This document shows, in pieces, positions 43,863 through 54,544 of a DNA stretch of 64,000 bases; the first letter of the stretch is position 1; every line of letters starts with the position of its first letter. The notes under the pieces were generated by a model that saw only the letters and a list, made by a program, of their open reading frames with translations, searched no databases and was not told the origin of the DNA. Location of the stretch: assembly GCA_016490735.1 (NCBI GenBank), contig JAEMWC010001359.1, positions 22,501 through 86,500 of the forward strand, given 5' to 3'. Origin of the DNA: Pachyseris speciosa. Its lineage: Eukaryota; Cnidaria; Anthozoa; Scleractinia; Pachyseridae. The translations under genes were made by a program, and so were the position numbers.

Positions 43863-44757
43863 TAAGAAATTGAGATGTTGTAGAAGAGTAATAAATAAAC
43901 AACCTGCCAAAGTCTCGGGGCTGTGCGATATCCCGTACTTAAGTTATTCGGCAAAATGTACCACTCAGAATTATAGAATTTAGTACCAACTTTTTTTTAC
44001 CACGGGTAGGTGGGGTATCTCACCTTCCCGGGGTCCCCCACCGCCATGTGAACAGGCCACTAGAGCGTGAACATGTCAAGTTTTGACAGCTCCACCTCAA
44101 TTGAGGCGGAGCTGTTAAAACTTACGTTTTACGTAAGTTTCAGACCAATTCCTGACGAGCCCCTATTAAGCGGCCACTTTCCATTTCCCCGAGGGTGGCC
44201 GCTTAACAACAGACAATGACCAGTCATCAAAATAACTACATCCGCGGCATTATTTGACGTAACTATAAAAATCAATGAGTATTTAGTCACGCAAGTAAAA
44301 AAATAAAATCATCTACCATTCGATAGATAAAGTCAAGAAATTGAGATGTTGTAGAAGAGTAATAAATAAACAACCTGCCGAAGTCTCGGGGCTGTGCGAT
44401 ATCCCGTACTTGAGTTATTCACATGGCGGTGGCCTGTTCACATGGCGGTGGGGGACCCCGGGAAGGTGAGATACCCCACCTACCCGTGGTAAAAAAAAGC
44501 TGGTACTAAATTCTATAATTCTGAGTGGTACATTTTGCCGAATAACTCAAGTACGGGATATCGCACAGCCCCGAGACTTTGGCAGGTTGTTTATTTATTA
44601 CTCTTCTACAACATCTCAATTTCTTGACTTTATCTATCGAATTGTAGATGATTTCATTTTTTTACTTGCGTGACTGAATACTCATTGATTTTTATAGTTA
44701 CGTCAAATAATGCCGCGGATGTAGTTATTTTGATGACTGGTCATTGTCTGTTGTTAT
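43863..44757. repeat. Complex inverted duplication of families D and TGGCCTGTTCAC
   Basis: A block (AAATTGAGATGTTGTAGAAG…GTCTCGGGGCTGTGC…CCCGTACTT…AGTACCA..TTTTTTTACCACGGGTAGG…GGGGTCCCCCACCGCC) at 43865-44055 returns inverted at 44440-44640. A second pair of arms, 44205-44420 and 44540-44755 (AACAACAGACAATGACCAG…), flanks the inner copy. The part 43990-44208 is the inverse of 48060-48280, including the joint between two different elements. Confidence 0.8.
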
Positions 44758-45278
44758 TGTTCACTTGGCGCGACTGAGGAATCTGCTGCTGTCGCTGCGG
44801 TGCTTAAGGTACGTGTCTTGAGTTAACCTAGATAGCTTTCACCCTACATTTGACATCGTAGTAATCGTAGTCATAGGCGCAAACACAAAGATCCATACCT
44901 ACACGGAAGCCTAAGCAAACCGACTCTGACAAATCACCGTCACGGTGCGGTGAACTTATTCACCAGAAGGCTATTTATCTTCAACAGAAGAAAAAAGTCA
45001 ATAGAAATCCTTGTAGCGAAATGTTTGGACGACCACGGAATTCTAGGACCAGTTTGACTGACCGCTTTCACTGAGGTAAAATAGACCTTTCCTATGGGAT
45101 TTTGAGCCCACTTTGAACAGCTGTAACGCCAGCCACTACAGTCAAATGTCCCTCCCCCCACCACCCACTGGAGGGGAATGTCTTTTAAAAGACATTCCTA
45201 CTGAAGTGTAAAGAACAGATTCAGGCTACAACGCTGGTAAACGAATTTTTAAGCTGTGGCTTTACGCAGGGTCTCAAA

Positions 45279-45387
45279 TAGCCTGCGAACATAACCGCGT
45301 CTCATCACATCTCATCGCTCCCGATCGACCGTCATAGCTCATAGCTAGGGACGGGGAGACATGAGAGGCGGCTGTGTTCACAGGCTA
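45279..45387. mobile_element. 109-bp MITE (TAGCCTGCGAACA … TGTTCACAGGCTA)
   Basis: Inverted ends enclose CCGCGTCTC…GAGACATGAGAGGCGG with GACCGTCATAGCTCATAGCTAGGGAC in the middle (parts). No clear target duplication. Resembles family C in its TAGCCT start but differs inward. Confidence 0.75.
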
Positions 45388-46517
45388 AGATTGTACAAGT
45401 ATAGAATTTCTATGGAATTTTTTGTTTTTGCTAGTCCAAACTATTATGTTTGTTTAGGTGCATATATAAGGCGATTATAGTAAGCACTGGGGATTTAATT
45501 CAAACCAATTTTCCCAATCTGTGCATACTATAAAAACGACTCATTTCGCGACACACAGGAATTCAGTCACTATATTTGTACTGCATTTGCTATGTATATG
45601 GGATTCTTCTGACCGTGACAGCTGACTGTGAAAAAAAGTTACGGTTCGATTGGGAATTTCTTAACTTGTTTTTATCTTACCTTAGTTCATAGTGCCTTTA
45701 TTTGTCTTATATAGCAACGCTAAACAAGGCCATTGCATCTACAAATACAAATCGTTCGTACGGTTCCGTATCAATCATAGCGCGACTGCGAACTGCTGTT
45801 CTCACGGGAGTCCAGACTTTTTATGTTACTTCAACAATAGAGCCAAGTCATTATACTCCAGGTTTGTTAAACACTTGTAAGAAATTCTCTTTACGAATTG
45901 TTCAGCCTACTTTATTGTTCTGTTAGCCCGTCTTTTAACGAGAGGTAGCATGACATTTCGGTGAATTATACTGTAAAAAAAATTATATTGTCGCGAAATG
46001 AGTCGTTCGCATGGTGTTGATATTTTGTATGTCGGAAATCGAAACGTGACCTTTGATTGAAAGCGGTGTTTGCGTTTTGGGCAGTCACGTACAAAGGCTG
46101 CGTGGGGGTATTTATTCAATAATAAGCGTTTTGGCTAGTAAACTGCTGTAAATCTCGGTTTTAAGCCCTGGGTTTATACAATTTGGGTGGGCTTATAAGG
46201 CCCGGTTCAAACTTCGAACTTCACATGTGCCGAATCTAATGTAAACAAGAGGCTACAATTAGCCTAAACCCGGGCTTGCAAAAAACAGTATTGTATCCCT
46301 AACTTAGTGCTAAACAAAAGAATAGAGGAAGTCTGTCTTTCTTACATCGTACGCATTGTGTTTAGCTTGTGTTGGAGTCTATTTCTTTAGACCCCTATCA
46401 ACATATATTCCTCTAAAATACAGCTCAACCATTGAGAACAATAATTATAACACTTGTAAAAAATATTTCTAAAAGAACAAGAAAAAGAGAGACAGAAAAA
46501 ATAAAGCCCGTGATATA
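45388..46517. other. Intergenic, nothing recognised
   Basis: Open frames up to about 75 codons only, none with a family match. AATAGACCT at about 45082, just upstream, is a lone MITE B-like end. Confidence 0.5.
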
Positions 46518-46592
46518 TACCACTAACAGACATCGAACCCGGGTTAGCTGCGTCACAGGCAGGAACAATGACCTTTAGGCCACAGAGGTTTA
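46518..46592 (-). repeat. tRNA-like sequence, probably tRNA-derived SINE
   Basis: On the - strand TGGCCTAAAGGTCA resembles box A and CCCGGGTTCGATGTC box B. An arm CTGC…GCAG with loop CTGTGAC lies between, and the whole recalls tRNA-His/Val. Terminal acceptor pairing is poor, so it is not a working tRNA. Confidence 0.5.
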
Positions 46593-46727
46593 TCATTATG
46601 CAAGGTGATAAAAATAGTGTATTGATTCCAAAAAAACTAAGCACACTTGTTTTCGCTTCGATGGATAATTGTTTGAGAAAGGAAACGCTTATCGAACAAT
46701 GTAGGATTTTTTCGCATAAGTGTGAAT

Positions 46728-47650
46728 GGAGTCTCGGTGAAATGTGAGGAGAAAATTAATTAGCAGAGTGAAACTGTTTACAAATACGTCAATCCAGGGT
46801 CATTTGAAACACAAGAAAGGAACGTTTCTGGACAGTTTCAAGGGACGCTAGTACATTTGTAAAAACTAATCGCTTATCATTCAAAATTTAAAGTCCAAAA
46901 ATTAAAATAGTAAATAAACTACCTGTCAAAGTCTCAGGGGTGTATGATATCCCGTACTTGAGTTATTCAACAAAATGTACATCTCAATGGAGCGGATACG
47001 GGGAACACGGCAGTCCATCTGGAGTTAAATTTTGGTCATGTTAAAGGCTTTCTTCTCGCTGTTGAACTTGCAAACATTCGTATAGACACTTCTCTTAACA
47101 TATTAGTTGTTCAGACTTCAAAGACACAAGGTGAATCGACGTTTTCCGATACGTGACAACAGGCATCATTCTTGCTGTTGATATGAGATTTATACTTCCG
47201 AATCACTCGGCCGTGAAAGTTCAAACTCCCTTTGTCTGTAGTCTCTAATTTTTGGCGCTCCCCTCGCGTCGCGTCTCCTCGCAACTTCGCGCGCGCACGT
47301 GCCCCCAAAATCCGTCACCAAAATTAGAGACTACCCGCAATCTCCTGAAGCAGTCCATCTGCCGTTAAGTTTACTCATGTTAAAAGCTTTCTTCTCGCCG
47401 TTGAACTTCCAAACATTCGCATAGACACTTCTCTTAACATATTGTTTGTTCAGACTTCAAAAGCCACAAGATGAATCGACATTTTCCGATACGTGACAAC
47501 ACGCATCACTGTTGTTAAAAATAGTTAGCGCTTGCGCAGAAACGCCGGAAGTGCCATTTGTGGATGATACTGGACGACGAAAAAGAATTCGAGAACCGTC
47601 GGTAGTTCTAGACCCGGGCGCCGCGCGAGACGCGCGCAGCCCGGGTAATG
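46728..47650. repeat. Dispersed repeat family D, copy 2 with internal duplication
   Basis: Same block order as 32128-32725: TCTCGGTGAAATGTGAGGAG, GTAAATAAACTACCTGTC, CCCGTACTTGAGTTATTC, then CAAACATTCG…ACACTTCTCTTAACATATT. This last part occurs twice (47020-47150 and 47370-47500), and the second copy ends with CAGAAACGCCGGAAGTG. A GC-rich stretch, CTCCCCTCGCGTCGCG to GCGCGCGCACGTGCCC, lies between. Confidence 0.75.
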
Positions 47651-48054
47651 AGAAAAATGTATTGTTTTCGATAATTTGCATTGGATTCGGTACATGTGAA
47701 AGTTCGACGTTTGAACCGGTGTCCTAGCAAAATTGGACCCCCCTAGCGGATTTGGACTCCCCGGCCCAAATCCGCTAACGAATACGGACCCCCTGGGGAC
47801 CAAATAGGCTAGTGGCTTTGGACCCCCTTGGCGGATTTCGACCCCCCCCCCCCCCCACCCCCCATTACAACTTACTTAGCTGTTATTCGCATATCGTGGA
47901 TCGCAAAAATTGATCGTTAGCATAAAGCACAGAGAACTGTAAAAGTTGTTTAAAGCACGCGCTGCGACCTTTCATAAAGTGTATGCAATTTTAAAATCTT
48001 GTTTTCTTTCATTCGCGTTATTATTTTTTCAGGATACTGAATTTGTATACAGCT

Positions 48055-49098
48055 GAACCCCTATTAAGCGGCCACCCTCGAGGAAATGGAAAGTGGCCGC
48101 TTAATAGGGGCTCGTCAGGAATTGGTCTGAAACTTACGTAAAACGTAAGTTTTAACAGCTCCGCCTCAATTGAGGTGGAGCTGTCAAAACTTGACATGTT
48201 CACGCTCTAGTGGCCTGTTCACATGGCGGTGGGGGACCCCGGGAAGGTGAGATACCCCACCTACCCGTGGTAAAAAAAAGCTGGTCTTCACATGCAACCC
48301 CGGGACGCTGGGGTGAGGTTTAAAATGCTATCGCGTGGTCGCTAAGTACGTATATCAACAAAGGATTCAGAGACAATTGCCCGGATGAACATTACCCCAC
48401 CCCACCTCCAGCATTCACATGGAGAAAATTCACTCCAGCTAAGCGGGCAACCCGCCCCGGCTGACGGGGCAACCCGCCTTGGTGAGGTACCTCACTTCAC
48501 ATGTGAACGCGATCGAGAAATGAAGAGAGATTGCATGGAGAGATTGGTAGCCCAACCGAGGCGGGGTACCTCACCTTCCTGGGGTCCCCCACCTCCACGT
48601 GAACAGGCCCTAAATTAGTTAGAATACGCGAACGTTTGTCTAGACAAACTTGAATGTTTTGAGCGTGTAACATCGCGGAAAAAAGTTGGCCATTCACGGT
48701 AGCTCGAAAAAGCTCGAAACTGGTGGTAAATTTTGAGTATGTATTCGGTCGGTTTCTAAAATAAACATGTCACCGCGTAAAGAGAACAATAAACGTGTGT
48801 TTAGATGTATTTATCAGTCGTTACTTTCTATTTCGGATTCTTATCTGTCATCGCCTTATCAAAAACAAAGCCAAACACTGCGTATTTAATTTTGGGTGGC
48901 CGCTTAATAGGGGTAAAAAACAATAGAAAACCTTCACTGGGACGACCAAAAGGTGGCCGCGGTCGCTTAATAGGGGCGGCCGCTTAATAGGGGTTTTATT
49001 TATAATATTTAACTGAAAATGATTTCGGGACTTTAATAACTGGCCGCTTATATTAATAAGGGGTGGCCGCTTAATAGGTGGCCGCTTAATAGGGGTTC
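48055..49098. mobile_element. Middle TIR element (GAACCCCTATTAAGCGGCCACC)
   Basis: Starts GAACCCCTATTAAGCGGCCACC and ends with the exact inverse style GGTGGCCGCTTAATAGGGGTTC. The right end has several tandem GGCCGCTTAATAGG copies (48895-49098). It is itself interrupted at about 48211-48610. Confidence 0.88.
48211..48610. mobile_element. Inner TIR element (TGGCCTGTTCACATGG …)
   Basis: TGGCCTGTTCACATGGCGG with GGGGGACCCCGGGAAGGTGAG at the left, and CTCACCTTCCTGGGGTCCCCC with CCACGTGAACAGGCC at the right (inverted). The interior has more CACATG…GTGAGGTACCTCAC words. Copies or fragments of this end recur at 43990-44055 and 44400-44480. Confidence 0.85.
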
Positions 49099-49480
49099 GA
49101 TTCTTCGGAACTGTAAGAACTATAGTCTAAGACTTCAAGTTTTCAAAATTTAATGCAATAGAGTTTTTCAAGAATGCAAGTCTTAAAAATTCGTTGCTGT
49201 TAACTTATTTATTATCAGAAAAATGACAGCAAATTACCATTTTCTAATTTGGTCATGTAAATATAGCTTTTATAAAACTCGCTTTAATTCAGTTTTAGTA
49301 GAAAGTATTGTGAGTTATTGTTAAGAAAGTTTGGTTTTCAAAATTTATAGATACAAACTAGCGTTGTAGGTTCTTTTTTGCACTAAGTATTAAAGATTAC
49401 TTGCAAAGAAAAAACTCAATATTTTTATTTATTTTTTTTTTTAACAACTCCAAAAACAATTTGCAAAGGAATTTTCTTAC
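49099..49480. other. Right interior of the outer TIR element, AT-rich
   Basis: No coding match or repeat other than belonging to the 47716-49626 element. Confidence 0.5.
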
Positions 49481-49882
49481 CTTACTCAATAGAACGGTTG
49501 TTTTCAGGGGGGTCCAGATCCGCGAAAGGGGGTCCAAATCCGCTAGCGGATCTGGACCGGGTGGAGAATTCCAAATCCGTTAGCCGATCTTGAGGGGGGG
49601 GGGGTCCAAATCCGCAGTGACACCGGGCCTAAGCGGAATAAAGCAAAAAAGGTATTCAAATAAGCTTAAAGCAAAACGTACTTCATTTCACTGGAAGGAA
49701 AAATTCGAAACTCTAACTTGAACTGTAACCGGAACATATAAAGGCTTCCCACTTCAAACTCGTCGTTTTTTGATCCGGCATCGTCAATGCCATCGTCTGA
49801 GTTATGTTTGTTGGCGCCGGTAAACTATTGATTGAGAAAAGTTTTCCTAACAAGCTCTTTTCGCAGACTCGAGTCTCCTTAC

Positions 49883-50258
49883 CCAAGAAATGACGTGCCA
49901 GTTTGTAGATTTCAAGAGGTTGACCATCGTGAAAATTAAAATAAAGCATGCCCCTCTCTTCCTCCTCCCGGTAAACATTTAGACATTGGACTCTCTGAAA
50001 TGCCATTTCCTGTGAATTGCCGGGTTAACCGGGAAGATCTTTTAAGGAAATTATCAGTTTAAAAAAAATTGCTGGCAAAAAAATGCAATATTTGAATTGG
50101 CAATTACATTTATCAGTCTGCCGTTGTGCGGTTTCAGCAGATTCCAAGACGCATTCCACTAGAATCGGAAAGAATACAGGATAATCCCGGATGTGGCCGA
50201 TGGTTTTCTTAACTGTTATTACAGCAAGTCCATACAGTTCTGTTAGTTCTTTCGGCAT
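49883..50258 (-). CDS. Possible - strand gene fragment, unrecognised
   Basis: Two stretches on the - strand look coding. The first is 50258 down to ~50100, with an ATG start and MPKELTELYGLAVITVKK, ending in a helical segment HIRDYPVFFPILVECVLESA. The second is 50009 down to 49883, preceded by a TTCACAG acceptor and followed by a GTAAGG donor, with an FNFHDGQPLEIYKLARHFLG segment. They are in the same frame, separated by one stop (about 50025). However, the obvious donor at 50107 would join in a phase that creates a stop, so the model is unresolved. No family is recognised. It could be a host gene start, a pseudogene or chance. Confidence 0.3.
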
Positions 50259-50628
50259 GAGTGACTCAGTAGCCTGCGTTGCGCGGACAGTGCAACATGA
50301 ATTGTAATTTCAGGAGACAATTATATCATGTGAACTACCGGACGTTGCATATGTCAAACAACCAGACGTTACGTCCACGAAACTTGCTAGCATAAGGCCG
50401 GCCAAAGACTAAGCAACGGTTACATTCTATTTCAGGGAAGAACTTAGGGTTGATCGCCAACAACTTTCTCCAGATTGCCTAGAACCGGATGAAACTTACC
50501 CTAAGATAAATCTTGTTGTCCTTTTTTGGCTTAACGTATAATTTTGATCACGTAACCGGTCACGTGATCAAAAGTTGAAAAACTCTTAAATCAGCGATTT
50601 GGTGGCGGATTTTATGTTTACTGATTAA

Positions 50629-52260
50629 GGTGGTATGGTACCCTAGAAAATGTATGGAAATCATAGCTTTTTTGCTAAAAGTGAGTTGAGGGGGTGAGGG
50701 GGGGGGGGGGGATAGGGGGTATTAAAAATCTTATTTCTCCAGAGATTTTGATGGAGGACTGGAAATTGTTAAGCATGTATCTTGGCACGTGACAGCTCAT
50801 CACGTGGCTATACTCGGTCCATTTGAACTCACTCTCTGGTCGGCCGAATCATTTGCAGAATTTACCTTGGAATGTGTCAAAATTGCCGTAAATTACTGTG
50901 TTTTGAGTCATTTGCTGGTGCCGGAGCTCATCATCAAGGGCTGAGAAGGCTTAAACCTTGCCAATTCCAAAGAACCGCTTTATTTGCACTGCGAATACAA
51001 CAAACTTTGTTCGAACGATCGCCTCAATCTGCTGACAGTTTTTTGTTCGTGGAAAAGGGGCCTAAAAGATGTGCCTTGTCTCAACGGGCTCCAATCTTCA
51101 CTGGCGGAAGTTTCATTGAATGCTGAAGGTGCCCGAACAACGTTTGGTGCAGGATTGAAGCCTGGTCTGAGACGTGGTCAGAAAATGGTAAATTGTTTTG
51201 GGGGAGCCATTCCCGCTCAAAGATATGTGGAATCTCACAGGATGTAACGGGGTCAGATTCTTGCTGTTTGGCTGTTTGGTTGAGGTTGTTGATAAAAAGG
51301 GAGCTGAGAGAGCTCTTGTTTGCCTTTTTCCCCCCAAACTTCCTCATTAATTTGGAAGCAGAAGAACTGTTTTTATAATATTTACTCTCTGAATAAAGGA
51401 TTCAGTTGAAAAAATATTTGTCCAGACTGCTCGTTTGCGAGGAAAGATTTATTTAACTTTTGCACTAGTTTTGCACGACCCCTCAAGCATGTAGTGCTTA
51501 AACGATAATCGTGTTTTAAATAAAGGATTTTACTTTACTTTACTTTACTTTACTTTGAGCTGATATATTGTTTACATCCCATCTCTATGCTATTACTTTG
51601 CTGGAGAAGTGCACTGTCATGCCTGTTTGATTTTTTTCCCTTGGCTTCATGTGTGGGGAACACTTTTGCACTGATATTGCTGGAAACGATGGCAAAACCT
51701 GACCACAGCAATTTTTGTCGTGACCCTATGTAGGTTTGAAATTTGAAGCTGGCATGGAATTTGTAGATGCCAACAATTATTTACTTTCCATGATTTTACC
51801 TTTACCAGATTTTTAGGGATCAAATTTGAGGTAGACAAACCTCCTATGCAATGAACCAAAATAAAACCAATATGTTGAATTTTTCTTTCATGACATTTGA
51901 AAGATTGATGGTAGATATAAGCAGAAAATACCCATTTTTGGCAAAGTGAAACTTTGAAGATTTTTCACTCTGCAAATAACAAGAGTGAGTCCACAAGTTT
52001 AGGTTCATATCACAGATCAATACAAAGATAATTTGTAAAAAAAAATTGTTTCTTGCCTCACTGACTAAGTATTTTTGCTCATTTATTGTTACCGAGGAAG
52101 CACTATTGAAGACATCTAACAAAAGCTTGTTCTGCTACCATGGCAACCAGAGACTCAAACATCATTGTGTTTGTCATCATTCACGGAAACGAGTTGCATG
52201 ATTATGGTTTCTTCTGCATGAGTTTTTGGAGAAAAAAGTAGTCTAGGGTACCATAGCACG
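50629..52260. mobile_element. 1.63-kb TIR element flanked by TTAA
   Basis: Left end GGTGGTATGGTACCCTAGA directly after TTAA (50625-50628). Right end TCTAGGGTACCATAGCACG directly before TTAA (52261-52264). TTAA target duplication suggests piggyBac- or Kolobok-type. Inside, 50872-51250 has overlapping open frames without family match. A TTTAC repeat tail at 51530-51556 with AAATAAAGGATTTTAC looks like the 3' tail of a short retroposon inserted in it. Confidence 0.72.
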
Positions 52261-52550
52261 TTAACAAATCAGCGTTTCCAATGGAAATCCAAACATATCT
52301 AACTTTCTACGCTTGGAGTGATTGTTCACGAGTTTTAGTTTTTAAATTATTAACAGCCAAAGATTAAATTTGGGGCCGAAAATGACCTTTGTCCTCATAA
52401 TTTTTCTGTTGAGAACGATGGACGGTCATTCCAAACGTGAAATGTGTTTTTATTCGATATTACTTTTATCCTAGGACCGTCACCTACTCCTCAAAAAAGT
52501 GATTTTTTCAATAAAATGGTCACTTGACATGTCACGTGTTCTATGGTAAC

Positions 52551-52902
52551 GTCTATTATAAGAAAAACAACACATAAAGTGGGTATAAACATGGTGAAAC
52601 AATGCATTTTATGAAATCTGACTTGACGTTTCGTATGTGGCAACATACATTTTCAAAAGTAACCGTTATGACATGATCGGGGAAGACTAAAAATAGCAGT
52701 AACATACATACTATTTTCAGTCTCACCCAGATCACTCGCAATTTCTTTTTAAATATAAATAGTTTTTCATTTCATAACGGTTACTTTTGAAAATGTATGT
52801 TGCCACATACGAAACGTCAAGTAAGATTTCATAAAATGCATTGGCTTTTTTTGCTTCACCATGTTTATAACCACTTTATGTGTTGTTTTTCTTATAAAAC
52901 TT
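52551..52902. repeat. 352-bp palindromic element upstream of AOS-LOX
   Basis: Left 52557-52668 and right 52776-52898 are inverted: ATAAGAAAAACAACACATAAAG / CTTTATGTGTTGTTTTTCTTAT, ATGCATTTTATGAAATC, and CGTTTCGTATGTGGCAACAT blocks. The spacer is about 105 bp. It ends about 275 bp before the AOS-LOX start codon, so it may overlap the promoter. Confidence 0.85.
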
Positions 52903-53177
52903 CGATGGCCGAAGGACAAAAGTCTCTATAGAACATCTATTATACTTGAAAATGTTAAGGACGATGGAAACTTCCTATTTGCCGAATTTGTTTTCATTGT
53001 CATTACTCTGGGCTGTTATATTACGAAAAAAACATTTTATCTGATAAACGCCTTTGACCCAGTCCTTAAACTGCTTGAGATTTCAAAGTTACATTGAGCT
53101 CTTTAAGCCAATGCAACGATTTCTCATGATTTTTATGTATTCTTGCAGGGAATTTCAGCAAGAACAAAGTCGGAAAA

Positions 53178-54544
53178 ATGGAATGTATGTAGCTATGTGA
53201 TAACAAAAGGAGAACTAATTTATTAAATGGATTGGTCGTACATAATAGAGTATTCTTATTACTTATTCTAATATTACTTAATAACCTGATTGTAACAAGC
53301 TAATAATTTTAACATTACGTTCTGTGGACGGAGTAAAATGTTAACCAGAAGGGCAGAAATTTCCAAGCAAACTGTCTTATGTCCAACCACTTGAGAGTAT
53401 TAGAGGTTTCTTTAGAAAGCCAAGTGATCCAAAACGCCATTGGCAGGGTGAAGCTGAATTCTGATGTCTTTGGCTCACTTTCGGTTTAATCGTCATGTTT
53501 TCAAAACTGAGAAACATTCGTAGTCTTACTCAAGTATGTGGGAGATTGAGAGACCTCTGCGGAAAATCAGCTATAAGAAATTCTAATTCACGGGAACTAT
53601 GGCGGTTTTTAAGGAACACCAAGCCGAAAAAAATACCAACTTCCATTACATGAAAACCATCATGCAATATTAATAACCTGTACTGTTTGCAAGGAGTGCG
53701 CCTTTAGTGGAGATGAGAAATCTCATCATTTTTGTTTTCTTTGTATAACCTAGGGAAGAATTTTGGTTATGACATTTACAAGGAAATTAAGGGCGAAGAA
53801 GAGTTCAGAAAGAGGCTAAAGGAAGCACATACGGTAAGAATTTAACAAAACAGAAAATCAACTCGTAACCAACTTGAAAAACTATTGTCCTCGTGCATGT
53901 TGAGTTGTGTTGTGGTTTGTAATATTGTTGTATTGTATGTGCTGTGCTGTTTTGCTCTGTTGCTTTGTTGGGTTGTGTTTTTCTGGATATAAGTACTGTA
54001 TGACGTGGCGTGGTATGTGATTGCAATGCACTATTTGAAGACTTGATGTAGGTTCAGTGGTATTATTTTCGCATGCCATTGAAAAAGTCTAAGCTGAAGT
54101 TGAATATTTCTTGTGTTTTTAGATCCCACCAAGGGGTATGTTCTCTGATTTGGGCTATTTGTACGAAAAGGAAAAGCTAAAATTGGTGCTTGGCATGGCT
54201 GCACTGGTTCATGGGAAACGGCCTATCCATCCATACGGAATTGGAGCCCAGGGCATCGCGACTTTCGTACCTGATCCCCAGATCCCTAAATGCGAGTTTT
54301 TCACTCCAGGCCGATCCTACCCAATGTGCCTTCGCCACTCTTCAAGCGATGTTGACAATGCAGCAGTGACGAATTTGAGTGCAGCAATAGCGCTTGCTGA
54401 CAGCGGTGTAAAAACAAGTCCCCAAGACTTTATCCTTTCCACTGGAAGAAGCTTTTTTCTATGGAATGTCCCAAGTGTTAAAGATCTGATAACATCAATT
54501 CGGACTCATGACCTCAAGACGTATTATTTGAAAAATCCTGACTA
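53178..54544 (+). CDS. AOS-LOX exons 1-3: start and catalase-like haem pocket
   Basis: Exon 1 (53178-53184) ends in phase 1 and its T joins GG of exon 2 to make Trp3. Exon 2 (53754-53833) gives NFGYDIYKEIKGEEEFRKRL. Exon 3 (54123-54544) carries the haem-pocket segments: RPIHPYG with distal His65, FFTPGRSYP and LRHSS (catalase-type propionate region), then PQDFILSTGRSFFLWN, where the fourth-from-start position Ser135 aligns with the catalytic Asn of coral AOS and of catalases. It ends KNPD plus TA in phase 2, before GTAAGT, so the apparent TAG stop at 54543-54545 is split by the intron. The start ATG is chosen by match to the known N-terminus. Confidence 0.9.

Larger units (their letters stand above)
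47716..49626. mobile_element. Outer TIR element (CCGGTGTC … GACACCGG) of a nest
   Basis: Left end CCGGTGTCCTAGCAAAATTGGACCCCCC, in parts, with GCGGATTTGGA repeats (47716-47850). Right end GGGGGTCCAAATCCGC repeats then GACACCGG (49505-49626). About 1.9 kb overall, but nearly half is a second element inserted inside it. No transposase. Confidence 0.8.

Noticed and set aside
50872..51250. Host exon inside the TTAA-flanked element
   Set aside because: Several overlapping frames but no family match or splice logic.
52861..53097. Upstream AOS-LOX coding exon
   Set aside because: The frame starts in the palindromic element and does not match the family N-terminus, which is fully explained by 53178-53184 plus 53754-53833.
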